Positions 27,408 to 36,189 of a DNA stretch of 64,000 nt are shown piece after piece (position 1 is the first letter of the stretch; the number at the start of each line of letters is the position of its first letter). Under the pieces are notes generated by a model. The model did no database searches. It was not told the origin of the DNA and worked only from the letters and a program-made list of their open reading frames with translations. Location: the NCBI RefSeq assembly GCF_014647495.1, contig NZ_BMPH01000001.1, positions 1-64,000 of the forward strand, given 5' to 3'. This stretch comes from Glutamicibacter protophormiae (GTDB lineage Bacteria; Actinomycetota; Actinomycetes; Actinomycetales; Micrococcaceae). A program made the position numbers and the translations under genes.

Positions 27408-27656
27408 TCAGGCCTCCGGATTCCGGGGTGCGCGGCCGCGGCGAACGGGGGCCGGCGGGACGCGTTTGGCATGGGTAATGGCGGACCGCTGCACCGTCAC
27501 CGGCCCGGTGCGGGTCTGCAGCACGACCGCGGAATCAGTGACCTGCTGCACGGTGCCCAAGACGTCGGTCAGGAACTGTCCGGCGCCGGTCTGGGCATCG
27601 AGCCGGTAGCGCAGCACAATACGGTCTTCGGTGGTCAACTCGGCGAAATTCAGCAT
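27408..27656 (-). CDS. Free-standing SH3-like domain, as in Rv0428c-type acetyltransferases
   Basis: 82 residues: an SH3-like barrel (LTTEDRIVLRYRLD, DVLGTVQQVTDSAVVLQTRT, GPVTVQRSAITHAKRVPP) with a basic C-terminal tail PVRRGRAPRNPEA. In other actinobacteria this domain is the N-terminus of a GNAT acetyltransferase next to the ferredoxin gene. Here a stop comes right after the tail and no GNAT follows. It diverges from the ferredoxin gene. Confidence 0.7.
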   Translation of the reverse strand: MLNFAELTTEDRIVLRYRLDAQTGAGQFLTDVLGTVQQVTDSAVVLQTRTGPVTVQRSAITHAKRVPPAPVRRGRAPRNPEA

Positions 27657-27747
27657 TTTGAGGTCACTGTCCGTAAAAATAATTCATCTACCGCGATGCT
27701 AGCCGAAATGTGAATCGTCGGTTACGTCACAGGTGAACGAGGGGGTC

Positions 27748-27775
27748 TTGGTTGTCTTGGCAACAGGACTAGAAT
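27748..27775 (+). promoter_or_regulatory. Possible promoter of the ferredoxin-dapC operon
   Basis: TTGGTT at 27748 and TAGAAT at 27770 are spaced by 16 bases and lie about 90 bases before the ferredoxin GTG. The -10 box is good and the -35 box moderate. Confidence 0.4.
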
Positions 27776-27867
27776 GTAGTTTGAGCTTGTCTGGGAATCA
27801 ATCAGCATTTTGTGATCCAGAAGGCTCATGTTGAAACCACTTTGCGCAAGGAAAGGTCGCAGCTCCC

Positions 27868-28191
27868 GTGACTTACATCATCGCTCAGCCGTGCGTCGAC
27901 GTTAAAGACAAGGCGTGCGTCGAAGAATGCCCGGTTGATTGCATTTACGAAGGCGACCGTTCGCTTTACATCCACCCGGACGAGTGCGTCGACTGCGGTG
28001 CTTGCGAACCGGTGTGCCCGGTGGAAGCCATCTACTACGAAGACGACGTGCCGGACGAGTGGGCCGACTATTACAAGGCCAATGTCGAATTTTTCGACGA
28101 GCTTGGCTCGCCGGGCGGCGCCGCTAAGATTGGAAATACGGGCACCGACCACCCGCTGATCGGCGCACTGCCACCACAGAACCAAGGCTAG
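27868..28191 (+). CDS. fdxA: Seven-iron ferredoxin
   Basis: 107 residues. The N-terminal cluster motifs are C9, C17, C21 and C25 ([20 protein letters not shown]); the second set is C40, C43, C46 and C50 ([14 protein letters not shown]). This is the pattern of actinobacterial [3Fe-4S][4Fe-4S] ferredoxins of the FdxA/FdxC type, small cytoplasmic electron carriers. GTG 27868 follows AAGGAAAGG. It lies ten bases before dapC, the same pairing as fdxC-dapC in mycobacteria. Confidence 0.93.
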   Translation: MTYIIAQPCVDVKDKACVEECPVDCIYEGDRSLYIHPDECVDCGACEPVCPVEAIYYEDDVPDEWADYYKANVEFFDELGSPGGAAKIGNTGTDHPLIGALPPQNQG

Positions 28192-28201
28192 GTTTTTCTT
28201 C

Positions 28202-29317
28202 ATGCTTCAGCTCCCCGATTACCCCTGGAACCAGCTCGCACCGTACCGCGAACTGGCGGCACAACACCCAGGCGGGGTCGTGGACCTGTCCATCGGTACG
28301 CCGATTGACGACACTCCGCAGAACATCCAGGACGCGCTGGCTGCCGCCTCGAATTCCCACGGCTATCCGACGACCCACGGAACCACCGAGGTCCGCCAGG
28401 CCATCGTCGATTGGTTCGCCCGTCGCCGCAATGTGACTGGGCTCGGCGTGGACGACGTCATGCCGACCGTGGGTTCCAAGGAAATGGTGGCCTGGCTGCC
28501 GTTGTTCCTCGGCCTCGGCGCCGGTGACATCGTGGTGCGCCCGCAGATCGCCTACCCGACCTATGACATCGGAGCTCAGCTGGTGGGCGCCACGCCTATC
28601 GCGGCCGACGAGCTGTCGCAGCTCACCGATGAGCAGCGAGCCAAGGTCAAGCTCATTTGGGTGAACTCCCCGGGCAATCCGACCGGCAAGGTCCGAGACG
28701 TGCAGTTCCTGGCGGAAATCGTCCGGCAGGCCCGCGAGCTGGGCGCCGTGGTCGCCTCGGACGAGTGCTACGCCGAACTGGGGTGGGGCGAGGTCAGGGA
28801 CCAGGTGCCGAGCATCCTGGACCCGCGCGTTAACGGCGGCAACCTCGACGATTTGTTCGCCCTGTATTCGCTGTCCAAACAGTCGAATCTCGCCGGCTAC
28901 CGCGCTGCCTTCATCGCCGGTGCGCCGAACCTCATGCCTGCGCTGGTCAATGGCCGCAAGCATGCCGGGATGATCGTCCCGGGACCGATCCAGCACGCCA
29001 TGGTCGTGGCCCTAAACGATGAAGAGCATGTCAGGGTGCAATACGACGTCTATCGGGCGCGCCGCGAAGCACTGGCCCCGGCACTGCGGAACTTCGGGCT
29101 GCAGATCGAGGATTCGGTGGCAGGTTTGTACCTGTGGTGCACCGAGGGCCGCCCGAGCTTCGAGACCATTAATCGCCTTGCAGAGCTGGGAATTGTCGCC
29201 GGCCCCGGGGTTTTCTACGGCACGGCCGGCGAGAAGCACGTGCGCGTTGCCTTGACGGCCAGCGACGAGAGGATCGCCGCAGCCGTTGAGCGCTTGAATT
29301 CTTCCGTCAACCGCTGA
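28202..29317 (+). CDS. dapC: Succinyldiaminopimelate aminotransferase DapC
   Basis: 371 residues of a fold-type I aminotransferase. Blocks seen are PTVGSKEMVAWLP, NSPGNPTGKVRD, ASDECYAEL and the PLP lysine in YSLSKQSNLAGYRA (Lys226). The neighbourhood (ferredoxin before it, dapD and dapE 2-4 kb on) supports the lysine/peptidoglycan role: converting N-succinyl-2-amino-6-ketopimelate to N-succinyl-diaminopimelate. ATG 28202 is ten bases after the ferredoxin stop. Confidence 0.9.
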   Translation: MLQLPDYPWNQLAPYRELAAQHPGGVVDLSIGTPIDDTPQNIQDALAAASNSHGYPTTHGTTEVRQAIVDWFARRRNVTGLGVDDVMPTVGSKEMVAWLPLFLGLGAGDIVVRPQIAYPTYDIGAQLVGATPIAADELSQLTDEQRAKVKLIWVNSPGNPTGKVRDVQFLAEIVRQARELGAVVASDECYAELGWGEVRDQVPSILDPRVNGGNLDDLFALYSLSKQSNLAGYRAAFIAGAPNLMPALVNGRKHAGMIVPGPIQHAMVVALNDEEHVRVQYDVYRARREALAPALRNFGLQIEDSVAGLYLWCTEGRPSFETINRLAELGIVAGPGVFYGTAGEKHVRVALTASDERIAAAVERLNSSVNR

Positions 29318-29415
29318 AGATGACACTCTGATTAGCGCCATGGGGACATATCACGGTATGTTCTAGGATGACGACTGACCTTTCGGAACTACACGCTTTC
29401 CGGTTAGGAGATGCA

Positions 29416-30696
29416 ATGACAGACACGACGTCTGCACAGCTACAATTCAACGGATCCAACCTCGAACTGCCGGTTATCCCGGCATCCGAGGGAAACAACG
29501 GTTTCAACGTAGCACCACTTTTGAAGACCACTGGTAACGTCACTTACGATCCTGGCTTCATGAACACCGCGGCTACCAAGTCGGCAATTACTTACATCGA
29601 CGGCGATGCCGGCATCCTGCGCTACCGCGGATACCCGATCGAGCAGCTGGCCGAGCACTCAAGCTTCACCGAGGTCTCCTACCTGCTGATCAACGGCGAA
29701 CTGCCGACCCCTGAGCAGCTGGCCAAGTTCGACGGCAGCCTGCGCCGCCACACCTTGCTGCACGAGGAGCTCAAGGGCTTCTTCGGCGGCTTCCCGCGCG
29801 ATGCACACCCGATGCCGGTGCTGTCCTCCGCCGTTTCGGCCCTGTCGACCTGGTACCAGGACTCGCTGGATCCGTCGGACAACGAGCAGGTTGAGCGTTC
29901 GACCCTGCGCCTGCTGGCCAAGCTGCCGGTGCTGGCGGCTTACGCCCACAAGAAGTCCATCGGACAGGCACTGCTGTACCCGGACAACTCGATGAACATG
30001 GTCGAGAACTTCCTGCGCCTGTGCTTCGGCACCGCCGCCGAGCCCTACGAGCTGGATCCGGAAATGGTCAAGGCACTTGACCTGCTGCTGATCCTGCACG
30101 CAGACCACGAGCAGAACTGCTCGACCTCCACCGTTCGCCTGGTCGGCTCCTCGGACGCCAACCTGTTCGCTTCGGTCTCCGCAGGCATCCACGCCCTGTC
30201 CGGCCCTGCCCACGGCGGCGCCAACGAGGCAGTGCTGCGCATGCTGCGCGACATCAAGGCCCAGGGCATCGCTCCTGAGACCTTCATGGAGAAGGTCAAG
30301 AACAAGGAAGACGGCGTCCGCCTGATGGGCTTTGGCCACCGCGTATACAAGAACTACGATCCGCGCGCCAAGATCATCAAGAAGACCGCTCACGACCTGC
30401 TGGCCAAGCAGGGCAACAACGAGCTGCTGGACATCGCGATGAGCCTTGAAGAGAAGGCGTTGAACGACGACTACTTCATCTCGCGCAAGCTCTACCCGAA
30501 CGTGGACTTCTACACGGGTCTGATCTACACCGCGATGGGCTTCCCTGAGAAGATGTTCACCGTGCTGTTCGCCATCGGCCGCCTGCCGGGCTGGATTGCC
30601 CAGTGGCGCGAAATGATCAACGATCCAGAAACCAAGATCGGGCGCCCGCGCCAGCTGTACATGGGCGAGACCGCCCGCAACTACCCGGGCGTCTAA
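29416..30696 (+). CDS. gltA: Citrate synthase
   Basis: 426 residues, the usual length of the actinobacterial type II enzyme. It shows the N-terminal FMNTAATKSAITYIDGDAGI, the histidine-bearing LILHADHEQNCSTST, LSGPAHGGANEAVLRML and the active-site GFGHRVYKNYDPRA, plus DFYTGLIYTAMG. It condenses acetyl-CoA and oxaloacetate to start the TCA cycle. ATG 29416 with TTAGGAG upstream is preferred over ATG 29368. A strong perfect hairpin closes the transcript. Confidence 0.97.
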   Translation: MTDTTSAQLQFNGSNLELPVIPASEGNNGFNVAPLLKTTGNVTYDPGFMNTAATKSAITYIDGDAGILRYRGYPIEQLAEHSSFTEVSYLLINGELPTPEQLAKFDGSLRRHTLLHEELKGFFGGFPRDAHPMPVLSSAVSALSTWYQDSLDPSDNEQVERSTLRLLAKLPVLAAYAHKKSIGQALLYPDNSMNMVENFLRLCFGTAAEPYELDPEMVKALDLLLILHADHEQNCSTSTVRLVGSSDANLFASVSAGIHALSGPAHGGANEAVLRMLRDIKAQGIAPETFMEKVKNKEDGVRLMGFGHRVYKNYDPRAKIIKKTAHDLLAKQGNNELLDIAMSLEEKALNDDYFISRKLYPNVDFYTGLIYTAMGFPEKMFTVLFAIGRLPGWIAQWREMINDPETKIGRPRQLYMGETARNYPGV

Positions 30697-30723
30697 GATC
30701 GCCAGGTAGCTTGTACCCAGCCC

Positions 30724-30762
30724 TTGGGCCGGGACTCCGCAGATTGCGGAGTCCCGGCCCAA
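30724..30762 (+). terminator. gltA terminator
   Basis: A perfect 18-base stem (30724-30741 with 30745-30762) and a three-base loop, 28 bases after the gltA stop, followed closely by CGCTGTTTT. Confidence 0.9.
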
Positions 30763-30841
30763 CGCTGTTTTAACCCCGAGTTCAGGCGTATTGTGGGGTG
30801 AAGGGGATGCTTTCAACACGTCGGCATGTCAGGTGGTTTGG

Positions 30842-31453
30842 ATGTATTTTCGTCGCGGAAACAATTGGTCGCTGACCATATATACGGATCCCCATCTGCT
30901 GATGGCGCTGTATCTGCGGGAGCTGGCAGGCGTGAATCCCGCGGAAGTCGGCCCGAATTGCCGGCTCGAACCGGATGTCAAGGAACGCACCGGCCCGCAT
31001 TCAGTGCACGGGCAGATCAAGCAGGAATGGGGTTCGTGGTGGGACTCGCTGACCACCCATGACACGGCGCCGGAAGTTGCGGTCCCGGTTCCCGCAAACC
31101 TTTTGGAGTGGCTTGAGGACAACGGATATCCCGAATTAGCCCGGCTGGCTCGGCCGCATTACGGACAGGCAACGCTTTTCGCCCACCAGCATACCGAGGA
31201 CTTCGAACGGAGAAGCCGGGATTACATCCCGGACCGCATGGACGAGATTGAGCAGCTGCTGATCGAACGCGGAATAGAGCACGCGGCGGATGCGATGGAA
31301 AAACAGATCAGCGTGATCGAGGTGCCATTGAAGGAACCGCGGGCCTGGCTGACCGGCGGATCCACGATCCTGGCAAGTTCGGTGCTCCTGCGCGACTCCA
31401 AGGCCTTCCGGGGGTTCATCCAGCCCATGCTCACCATCATCTTTCCGATCTAG
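30842..31453 (+). CDS. Conserved-looking protein of unknown function
   Basis: 203 residues, acidic and Trp/Tyr-rich, opening YFRRGNNWSLTIYTDPHLL. No membrane segment except a weakly hydrophobic C-terminus. I recognise no domain. ATG 30842 is chosen because the residues before it are not coding-like; an in-frame start at 30791 is possible. Coding is supported by its length, an intact frame between two terminators and codon use like its neighbours. Confidence 0.65.
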   Translation: MYFRRGNNWSLTIYTDPHLLMALYLRELAGVNPAEVGPNCRLEPDVKERTGPHSVHGQIKQEWGSWWDSLTTHDTAPEVAVPVPANLLEWLEDNGYPELARLARPHYGQATLFAHQHTEDFERRSRDYIPDRMDEIEQLLIERGIEHAADAMEKQISVIEVPLKEPRAWLTGGSTILASSVLLRDSKAFRGFIQPMLTIIFPI

Positions 31454-31475
31454 CGGAGTGCGCTGCAGGGGAAAA

Positions 31476-31509
31476 GAGGCCGGAGAACCCATAGGGGTTC
31501 TCCGGCCTC
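31476..31509. terminator. Bidirectional terminator between the unknown gene and dapD
   Basis: A perfect 15-base stem (31476-31490 with 31495-31509) and a four-base loop between converging genes, with short A and T flanks. Confidence 0.9.
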
Positions 31510-31530
31510 GACATTTGGTGCCGCTTCGGC

Positions 31531-32487
31531 CTAGTTGGCGTGCAGCGCGTCGTTCAGTTCCACCGTCTGGCCTGCGCGCGGCAATGCCTCGACGGCGCCG
31601 GAAATCGAGTTGCGGCGGAAGAGCAGGTTCGGCACACCGGACAGTTCCAAGGCCTTGACGGTCTTTTCGCCCAGTGCGACACGGGTGCCTGCGGTGACGT
31701 ACAGGCCGGCTTCCACCACCGAGTCGTCGCCGATCGAAATGCCCACGCCCGCGTTGGCGCCCAGCAGGACCCGTTCGCCGATCACGATGCGTTCCTTGCC
31801 TCCGCCGGAGAGGGTGCCCATGATCGAAGCGCCGCCGCCCACGTCCGAGCCGTCGCCGACCACCACTGACGCGGAAATGCGGCCCTCGACCATGGAAGCG
31901 CCCAGGGTGCCGGCGTTGAAGTTCACGAAGCCCTCGTGCATCACGGTGGTGCCGGCGGCCAGATGGGCGCCGAGGCGGACGCGGTCAGCGTCGGCGATGC
32001 GCACCCCGGAAGGCATGACGTAGTCGACCATGCGCGGGAACTTGTCCACGCCGTAGACATCGACGTTGCTGCGGCTGCGCAGCTTCAGCCGGGTCATCTC
32101 GAAGTTCTCGACCTGGCACGGGCCGAAGTTGGTCCACACGACGTTGGCCAGATGGCCGAAGATGCCGTCCAGGTTGATGGTGTTCGGCTGTACCAGACGG
32201 TGCGAAAGCAGGTGCAGGCGCAGCCACACATCGGCGGTGTCCGCCGGGGCGACGTCGAGGTTGATGGTCAGGGACACGACTTCCTGGGTGGTGCCGCGGG
32301 CGGAGTCGTCGGCCGCGGCGGCGGCCAGTTCGCCGGCCAGCTGTTCTGCTGCTGCGAGTTCACCGAGCGTAGGCGCCGGGTACCACACGTCCAGGACGGT
32401 GCCGTCGGCGGCGATGGTGGCAAGGCCGTGGCCGGATGCCAATCGTACGGAAGATTCGCTGGATGAGGTCACAGGTTCTGAAGTCAT
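31531..32487 (-). CDS. dapD: Tetrahydrodipicolinate N-succinyltransferase DapD
   Basis: 318 residues of the actinobacterial DapD type. An N-terminal domain is followed by a left-handed beta-helix made of hexapeptide repeats ([55 protein letters not shown]). It transfers succinate from succinyl-CoA to tetrahydrodipicolinate in the lysine/diaminopimelate route. It diverges from dapE with a 73-base gap, so the two consecutive pathway genes probably share a control region. Confidence 0.95.
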   Translation of the reverse strand: MTSEPVTSSSESSVRLASGHGLATIAADGTVLDVWYPAPTLGELAAAEQLAGELAAAAADDSARGTTQEVVSLTINLDVAPADTADVWLRLHLLSHRLVQPNTINLDGIFGHLANVVWTNFGPCQVENFEMTRLKLRSRSNVDVYGVDKFPRMVDYVMPSGVRIADADRVRLGAHLAAGTTVMHEGFVNFNAGTLGASMVEGRISASVVVGDGSDVGGGASIMGTLSGGGKERIVIGERVLLGANAGVGISIGDDSVVEAGLYVTAGTRVALGEKTVKALELSGVPNLLFRRNSISGAVEALPRAGQTVELNDALHAN

Positions 32488-32560
32488 ACACTGATCGTAA
32501 CGCTGATGCTAAAGGTAACGTTGTTAGATGACAAGCTAGTGAAGCGATGATTGTAGGACC

Positions 32561-33646
32561 ATGAATACCGTGAACGACCTAGACCTGCGGCAGGACGTCG
32601 CAGTGCTGACCGAAGAGCTCATGAACATCAATTCGGTCTCAGGCAACGAGCAAGAACTGGCCGACAAGGTGCACGCCGCCCTGCTGGAACTCGACCACCT
32701 CCAGGTGCATCGCGACGGGGACTCAATCGTCGCCCGTACCGCCCTGGGCCGCGACCGCCGGGTCGTGCTGGCCGGGCACCTGGACACCGTTCCGTTGCCC
32801 CGCACCGCGGGTGCCAAGGGCACCGTCCCCGCCCAGGTCATCGACGGGGTGCTCTACGGTCGCGGCGCCACCGACATGAAGGGCGGAGTCGCCGTGCAGC
32901 TCGCCCTGGCCGCCGAGCTCACCGATCCGAAGCACGATGTCACCTACATCTTCTACGACCACGAGGAAGTCGCCGCATCCAAGTCCGGTCTGGGACGGTT
33001 GGCCCGCAACAGCCCTGAGCTGCTGGCCGCCGACTTCGCGATCCTGCTCGAACCCACCAACGGCACCGTGGAGGGCGGCTGCAACGGCACCAGCCGCTTC
33101 GTGATCCGCACCCACGGCACCGCCGCGCATTCGGCCCGCGCCTGGATGGGCCACAACGCGATCCACGACGCCTCCGAAGTGCTGCGCCGCTTGGCCGAGT
33201 ACCAGCCGCAGACCATTAACGTGGAAGGCCTGGAATTCCGCGAAGGCATGAATGCGGTGCGCATCAGCGGGGGAGTGGCAGGCAATGTCATCCCTGATTA
33301 CTGCGAGGTCGAGGTGAACTACCGCTTCGCCCCGGACAAGACCCTGGAGCAGGCCGAAGCCGTGGTGCTCGAGCTGTTCGAGGGCTTCGACATCGAACGC
33401 ACCGACGGTTCCAACGGAGCCCGCCCGGGGCTTGACCAGGAGATCGCCGCCGAGCTGATTTCGATCCTGGGACAGGAGCCCAAGCCGAAGTACGGATGGA
33501 CCGATGTGGCCCGCTTCTCGGCGCTCGGCATCCCGGCCGTGAACTTCGGCCCCGGCGATGCACTGCTGGCGCACTCGGATGACGAGCACGTCCCGCAGCA
33601 GGCGATCCGCGACTGCCTGGCTTCGCTGCGCTCCTGGCTCAGCTAG
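32561..33646 (+). CDS. dapE: Succinyl-diaminopimelate desuccinylase DapE
   Basis: 361 residues of the M20 metallopeptidase family. Zinc ligands are in LAGHLDTVPLP, GRGATDMKGGVAV and YDHEEVA; the dimerisation lid is THGTAAHSARAWMGHNAIH; a late DVARFSALGIPAVNFGPGD completes the set. It removes succinate from N-succinyl-L,L-diaminopimelate. Together with dapC and dapD it gives the succinylase branch of lysine synthesis. A 25-base perfect hairpin follows the stop. Confidence 0.94.
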   Translation: MNTVNDLDLRQDVAVLTEELMNINSVSGNEQELADKVHAALLELDHLQVHRDGDSIVARTALGRDRRVVLAGHLDTVPLPRTAGAKGTVPAQVIDGVLYGRGATDMKGGVAVQLALAAELTDPKHDVTYIFYDHEEVAASKSGLGRLARNSPELLAADFAILLEPTNGTVEGGCNGTSRFVIRTHGTAAHSARAWMGHNAIHDASEVLRRLAEYQPQTINVEGLEFREGMNAVRISGGVAGNVIPDYCEVEVNYRFAPDKTLEQAEAVVLELFEGFDIERTDGSNGARPGLDQEIAAELISILGQEPKPKYGWTDVARFSALGIPAVNFGPGDALLAHSDDEHVPQQAIRDCLASLRSWLS

Positions 33647-33659
33647 TCCCTGCACAGCG

Positions 33660-33712
33660 CCAAAAGACCTCGGGTCCCGTTCCACGATGGAACGGGACCC
33701 GAGGTCTTTTGG
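33660..33712. terminator. Bidirectional terminator between dapE and gluD
   Basis: A perfect 25-base stem (33660-33684 with 33688-33712) and a three-base loop, 14 bases past dapE and 11 bases from the gluD stop. CCAAAAGACC and GGTCTTTTGG at the base give T-rich ends on both strands. Confidence 0.95.
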
Positions 33713-33722
33713 TTGCTGCCTG

Positions 33723-34550
33723 CTAGATCTGGCCGCGCGAGCTGAGCCGCGAGGAGACCACCGAGGCGAGCTTGGACAGGGCGAAGTTCAGGATGATGAA
33801 GATCGCCGCAACGATGACCAGCGACTGGAACATGTTCGAGTTGCCGGTACCCACCAGCTTGCCGTTGAACAGCAGCTCGTTGAAGTTGATGATGTAGCCC
33901 AGTGCGGAGTCCTTCAGGATCACGATGAACTGGCTGATCAAGGCCGGCAGCATCGCGGTCAACGCCTGCGGGATCTCGATCAGCCGCAGGCTCTGGCCGC
34001 GGGTCAGGCCGATGGCGATGCCGGCCTCGCGCTGGCCGCGGGGCAGGCCGTGCACACCCGAGCGGATCAGCTCGGCGATGACCGAGCCGTTGTACAGGGT
34101 CAGGCCGATGACCACCGCGTAGAACGGTGAATCCTGCGGTTGCACCCAGCCGGAGCGGGCGAGCATGATCCACAGGAACAGCATCATGAGTAGCACCGGA
34201 ACCGCACGGAAGAACTCGACGATGATCGTGCTGACCCAGTCGATCACCTTGTTATGGGACAGTCGCCCCATGCCGAAGATGAAGCCGAAGAGCAACGAGG
34301 TCACGATGGAGATCGCGGCCGCCTGCAGGGTCTTGAGCAGACCCGGCAGGATGAAGTTGCTCCAGACGCCGCCCTTGAGGAAGACATTCCACTTCTCCGG
34401 TGCCAGCTGGCCTGCGGAGTTCAGGCCAATGGCCAAGTAAGCGAGCAGGCCCAGGAGGGCGAGCACACCGAGGATGTTGAGCAGCAGGATGCGGCGCTTG
34501 GCCTTGGGCCCCGGGGCGTCGAAGAGGACTGACTGCTTTGGCGCGCTCAT
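33723..34550 (-). CDS. gluD: Glutamate ABC transporter permease GluD
   Basis: 275 residues with about five membrane segments. The HisM-type permease block is VEFFRAVPVLLMM, and the EAA loop is GQREAGIAIGLTRGQSLRLIEIPQ with LLPALISQF-like following helices; the loop docks on the ATPase GluA. The N-terminal 25 residues are cytoplasmic. Its start overlaps gluC by four bases. Order and similarity match gluABCD of Corynebacterium. Confidence 0.9.
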   Translation of the reverse strand: MSAPKQSVLFDAPGPKAKRRILLLNILGVLALLGLLAYLAIGLNSAGQLAPEKWNVFLKGGVWSNFILPGLLKTLQAAAISIVTSLLFGFIFGMGRLSHNKVIDWVSTIIVEFFRAVPVLLMMLFLWIMLARSGWVQPQDSPFYAVVIGLTLYNGSVIAELIRSGVHGLPRGQREAGIAIGLTRGQSLRLIEIPQALTAMLPALISQFIVILKDSALGYIINFNELLFNGKLVGTGNSNMFQSLVIVAAIFIILNFALSKLASVVSSRLSSRGQI

Positions 34551-35227
34551 CGTGCCACCGCCAGCTTCTTGGACAGCCAGGTGACCAGCATGCCGATCGG
34601 CACCACGATGACCACGAACATGAGGGCGACGGTCAGGAAGATCAGCACTCCCAGATCGGCCCGGTACTCGATCATGGTCTTCATGAGGCCCGAGATCTCG
34701 GCTACGGAGCCGGCCAAGGCCACCGTGGTGTTCTTGATCAGCGCGATAAGCACGTTGCCCATGGGGACGATGGCCCCGCGGAATGCCTGCGGGAGGATGA
34801 CCAGCCGCGCTGCCGGCAGGAAGCCCAAGCCGATGGCTCGGGCGGCTTCGGCCTGGCCCAGCGGGACGGTGTTCACTCCGGAGCGGATAGCTTCGCAGAA
34901 GAACGCAGCGTGGTAGATGGTCAGGCCGATGATGGCGATCTGGAAGAAGTTGAAATTGAAATCACTGGACAGCTGGAGCTGGAAAACGCCGAACAGAACC
35001 AGGACGCCGAAGGTCATGATGATGGTCAGCGGGGTATTTCGGAAGATGTTTACGTAGGCGGTGCCGAATGCTCTCAGGCTGGGGATTGGCGAAATTCGCA
35101 TGATCGCGAGAATCGTGCCCAGGATTGCGCAGGCTATAAACGCCCAGAAGGTGAGCTGCAGGTTGGTCCAGAAGGACTCCATGATGCGCGCACCGTATTC
35201 ATCCCAAAGACTTAAATAGCCTTGCAC
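34547..35227 (-). CDS. gluC: Glutamate ABC transporter permease GluC
   Basis: 226 residues with about five membrane segments, YVNIFRNTPLTIIM and an EAA loop EAARAIGLGFLPAARLVILPQ. It pairs with GluD to form the transmembrane channel. The start is GTG 35227 behind AAGGAG. The gap before it carries an 11-base hairpin that separates the binding-protein gene from the permease genes. Confidence 0.9.
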   Translation of the reverse strand: MQGYLSLWDEYGARIMESFWTNLQLTFWAFIACAILGTILAIMRISPIPSLRAFGTAYVNIFRNTPLTIIMTFGVLVLFGVFQLQLSSDFNFNFFQIAIIGLTIYHAAFFCEAIRSGVNTVPLGQAEAARAIGLGFLPAARLVILPQAFRGAIVPMGNVLIALIKNTTVALAGSVAEISGLMKTMIEYRADLGVLIFLTVALMFVVIVVPIGMLVTWLSKKLAVAR

Positions 35228-35261
35228 GGCTTGTTCTCCTTGGTAGATGGATGAGCTGGTA

Positions 35262-35311
35262 ACTGGCGGTGCCGCACGCGAACGTCTAGGTCCAGGTGCA
35301 GCACCGCCAGT
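35262..35311 (-). terminator. Intra-operon stem-loop after gluB
   Basis: An 11-base perfect stem (35262-35272 with 35301-35311) with a 28-base loop, in the 102-base gap between gluB and gluC. There is no T run. Such elements often stabilise or partly end the transcript so that the binding protein is made in excess. Confidence 0.55.
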
Positions 35312-35329
35312 CGTGGAACGAGCTAGGTG

Positions 35330-36160
35330 CTAGCTGCAGGCTTCGAACTTGGTCGGAGGATTCAGCGCCGATGGCTTGTAGCCGGTGCCTTCGGTGTTCT
35401 TATCCAGGGCCTTCTGCCATTCACCGGAATCGATCATCTTCTTGATTGCGGTGTTGATCTTTTCGCACTTGTCGTTGGTCTTGTTCAGACCCACGCCGTA
35501 GGGCTCTTCTGAGAATGGCTTGCCAACAACCTTGAACTTGCCCTTGTTGGCCGAGGTCGCGGCCAAGCCGGCGAGGATGATGTCATCGGTGGTGATGGCG
35601 TCGATGCTGCCGGTCTCCAGCAGGCCCAGGCAGTCGGCATAGCCCTGCTGTTCAACCAAGCTCACCCCGGGAACGTCCTTCTTGACGTTTTCGGCCGAGG
35701 TCGAGCCGGTGACCGAGCACAGCTTCTTGCCGTCCAGGGAGTCCTTGCCGGTGATCGAGCTGTCGTCGGCGCGGACCAGCAGGTCCTGTCCGGCGATGAA
35801 GTACGGGCCGGCGAACCCGACGCGTTCCTTGCGCTTGTCGTTGATGGTGTAGGTCGCGAAGATCATGTCGACCTGGTTGGTCTCAAGCAGGGTTTCGCGG
35901 TTGGCCGACGGAGCCGAGACGAATTCGATCTTGTCCTCGGTGTAGCCCAGTTCGTTGGCCACGTACTTGGCGACATCGACGTCGAAGCCGGTGTAGGTGC
36001 TGCCGTCCTGGAAGCCGAGGCCCGGCTGGTCGAACTTGATGCCGATGCGAACCTTGTCGCCTTCTCCGTCGCCGGCGTTGTCAGAGCCGCCGCAGGCGGT
36101 CAGGGTCAGAGCCGCGACAGCCGCCATTGCAGCAATTGCGCCAAAACGATTTTTCCGCAT
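35330..36160 (-). CDS. gluB: Glutamate-binding lipoprotein GluB
   Basis: 276 residues. A lipoprotein signal peptide (RKNRFG, then a hydrophobic stretch to LTLTAC) puts the lipid-anchored cysteine at residue 23, followed by a GGSDNAGDGEG linker. The rest is a family 3 solute-binding protein with GFDVDVAKYVANELGY and TGSTSAENVKK. It captures extracellular glutamate, or a related amino acid, for GluCD. ATG 36160 has AGGAGG upstream and lies 29 bases after gluA. Confidence 0.92.
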   Translation of the reverse strand: MRKNRFGAIAAMAAVAALTLTACGGSDNAGDGEGDKVRIGIKFDQPGLGFQDGSTYTGFDVDVAKYVANELGYTEDKIEFVSAPSANRETLLETNQVDMIFATYTINDKRKERVGFAGPYFIAGQDLLVRADDSSITGKDSLDGKKLCSVTGSTSAENVKKDVPGVSLVEQQGYADCLGLLETGSIDAITTDDIILAGLAATSANKGKFKVVGKPFSEEPYGVGLNKTNDKCEKINTAIKKMIDSGEWQKALDKNTEGTGYKPSALNPPTKFEACS

Positions 36161-36189
36161 TGTTCCTCCTGGTGAGTGGGTGATGAGAG

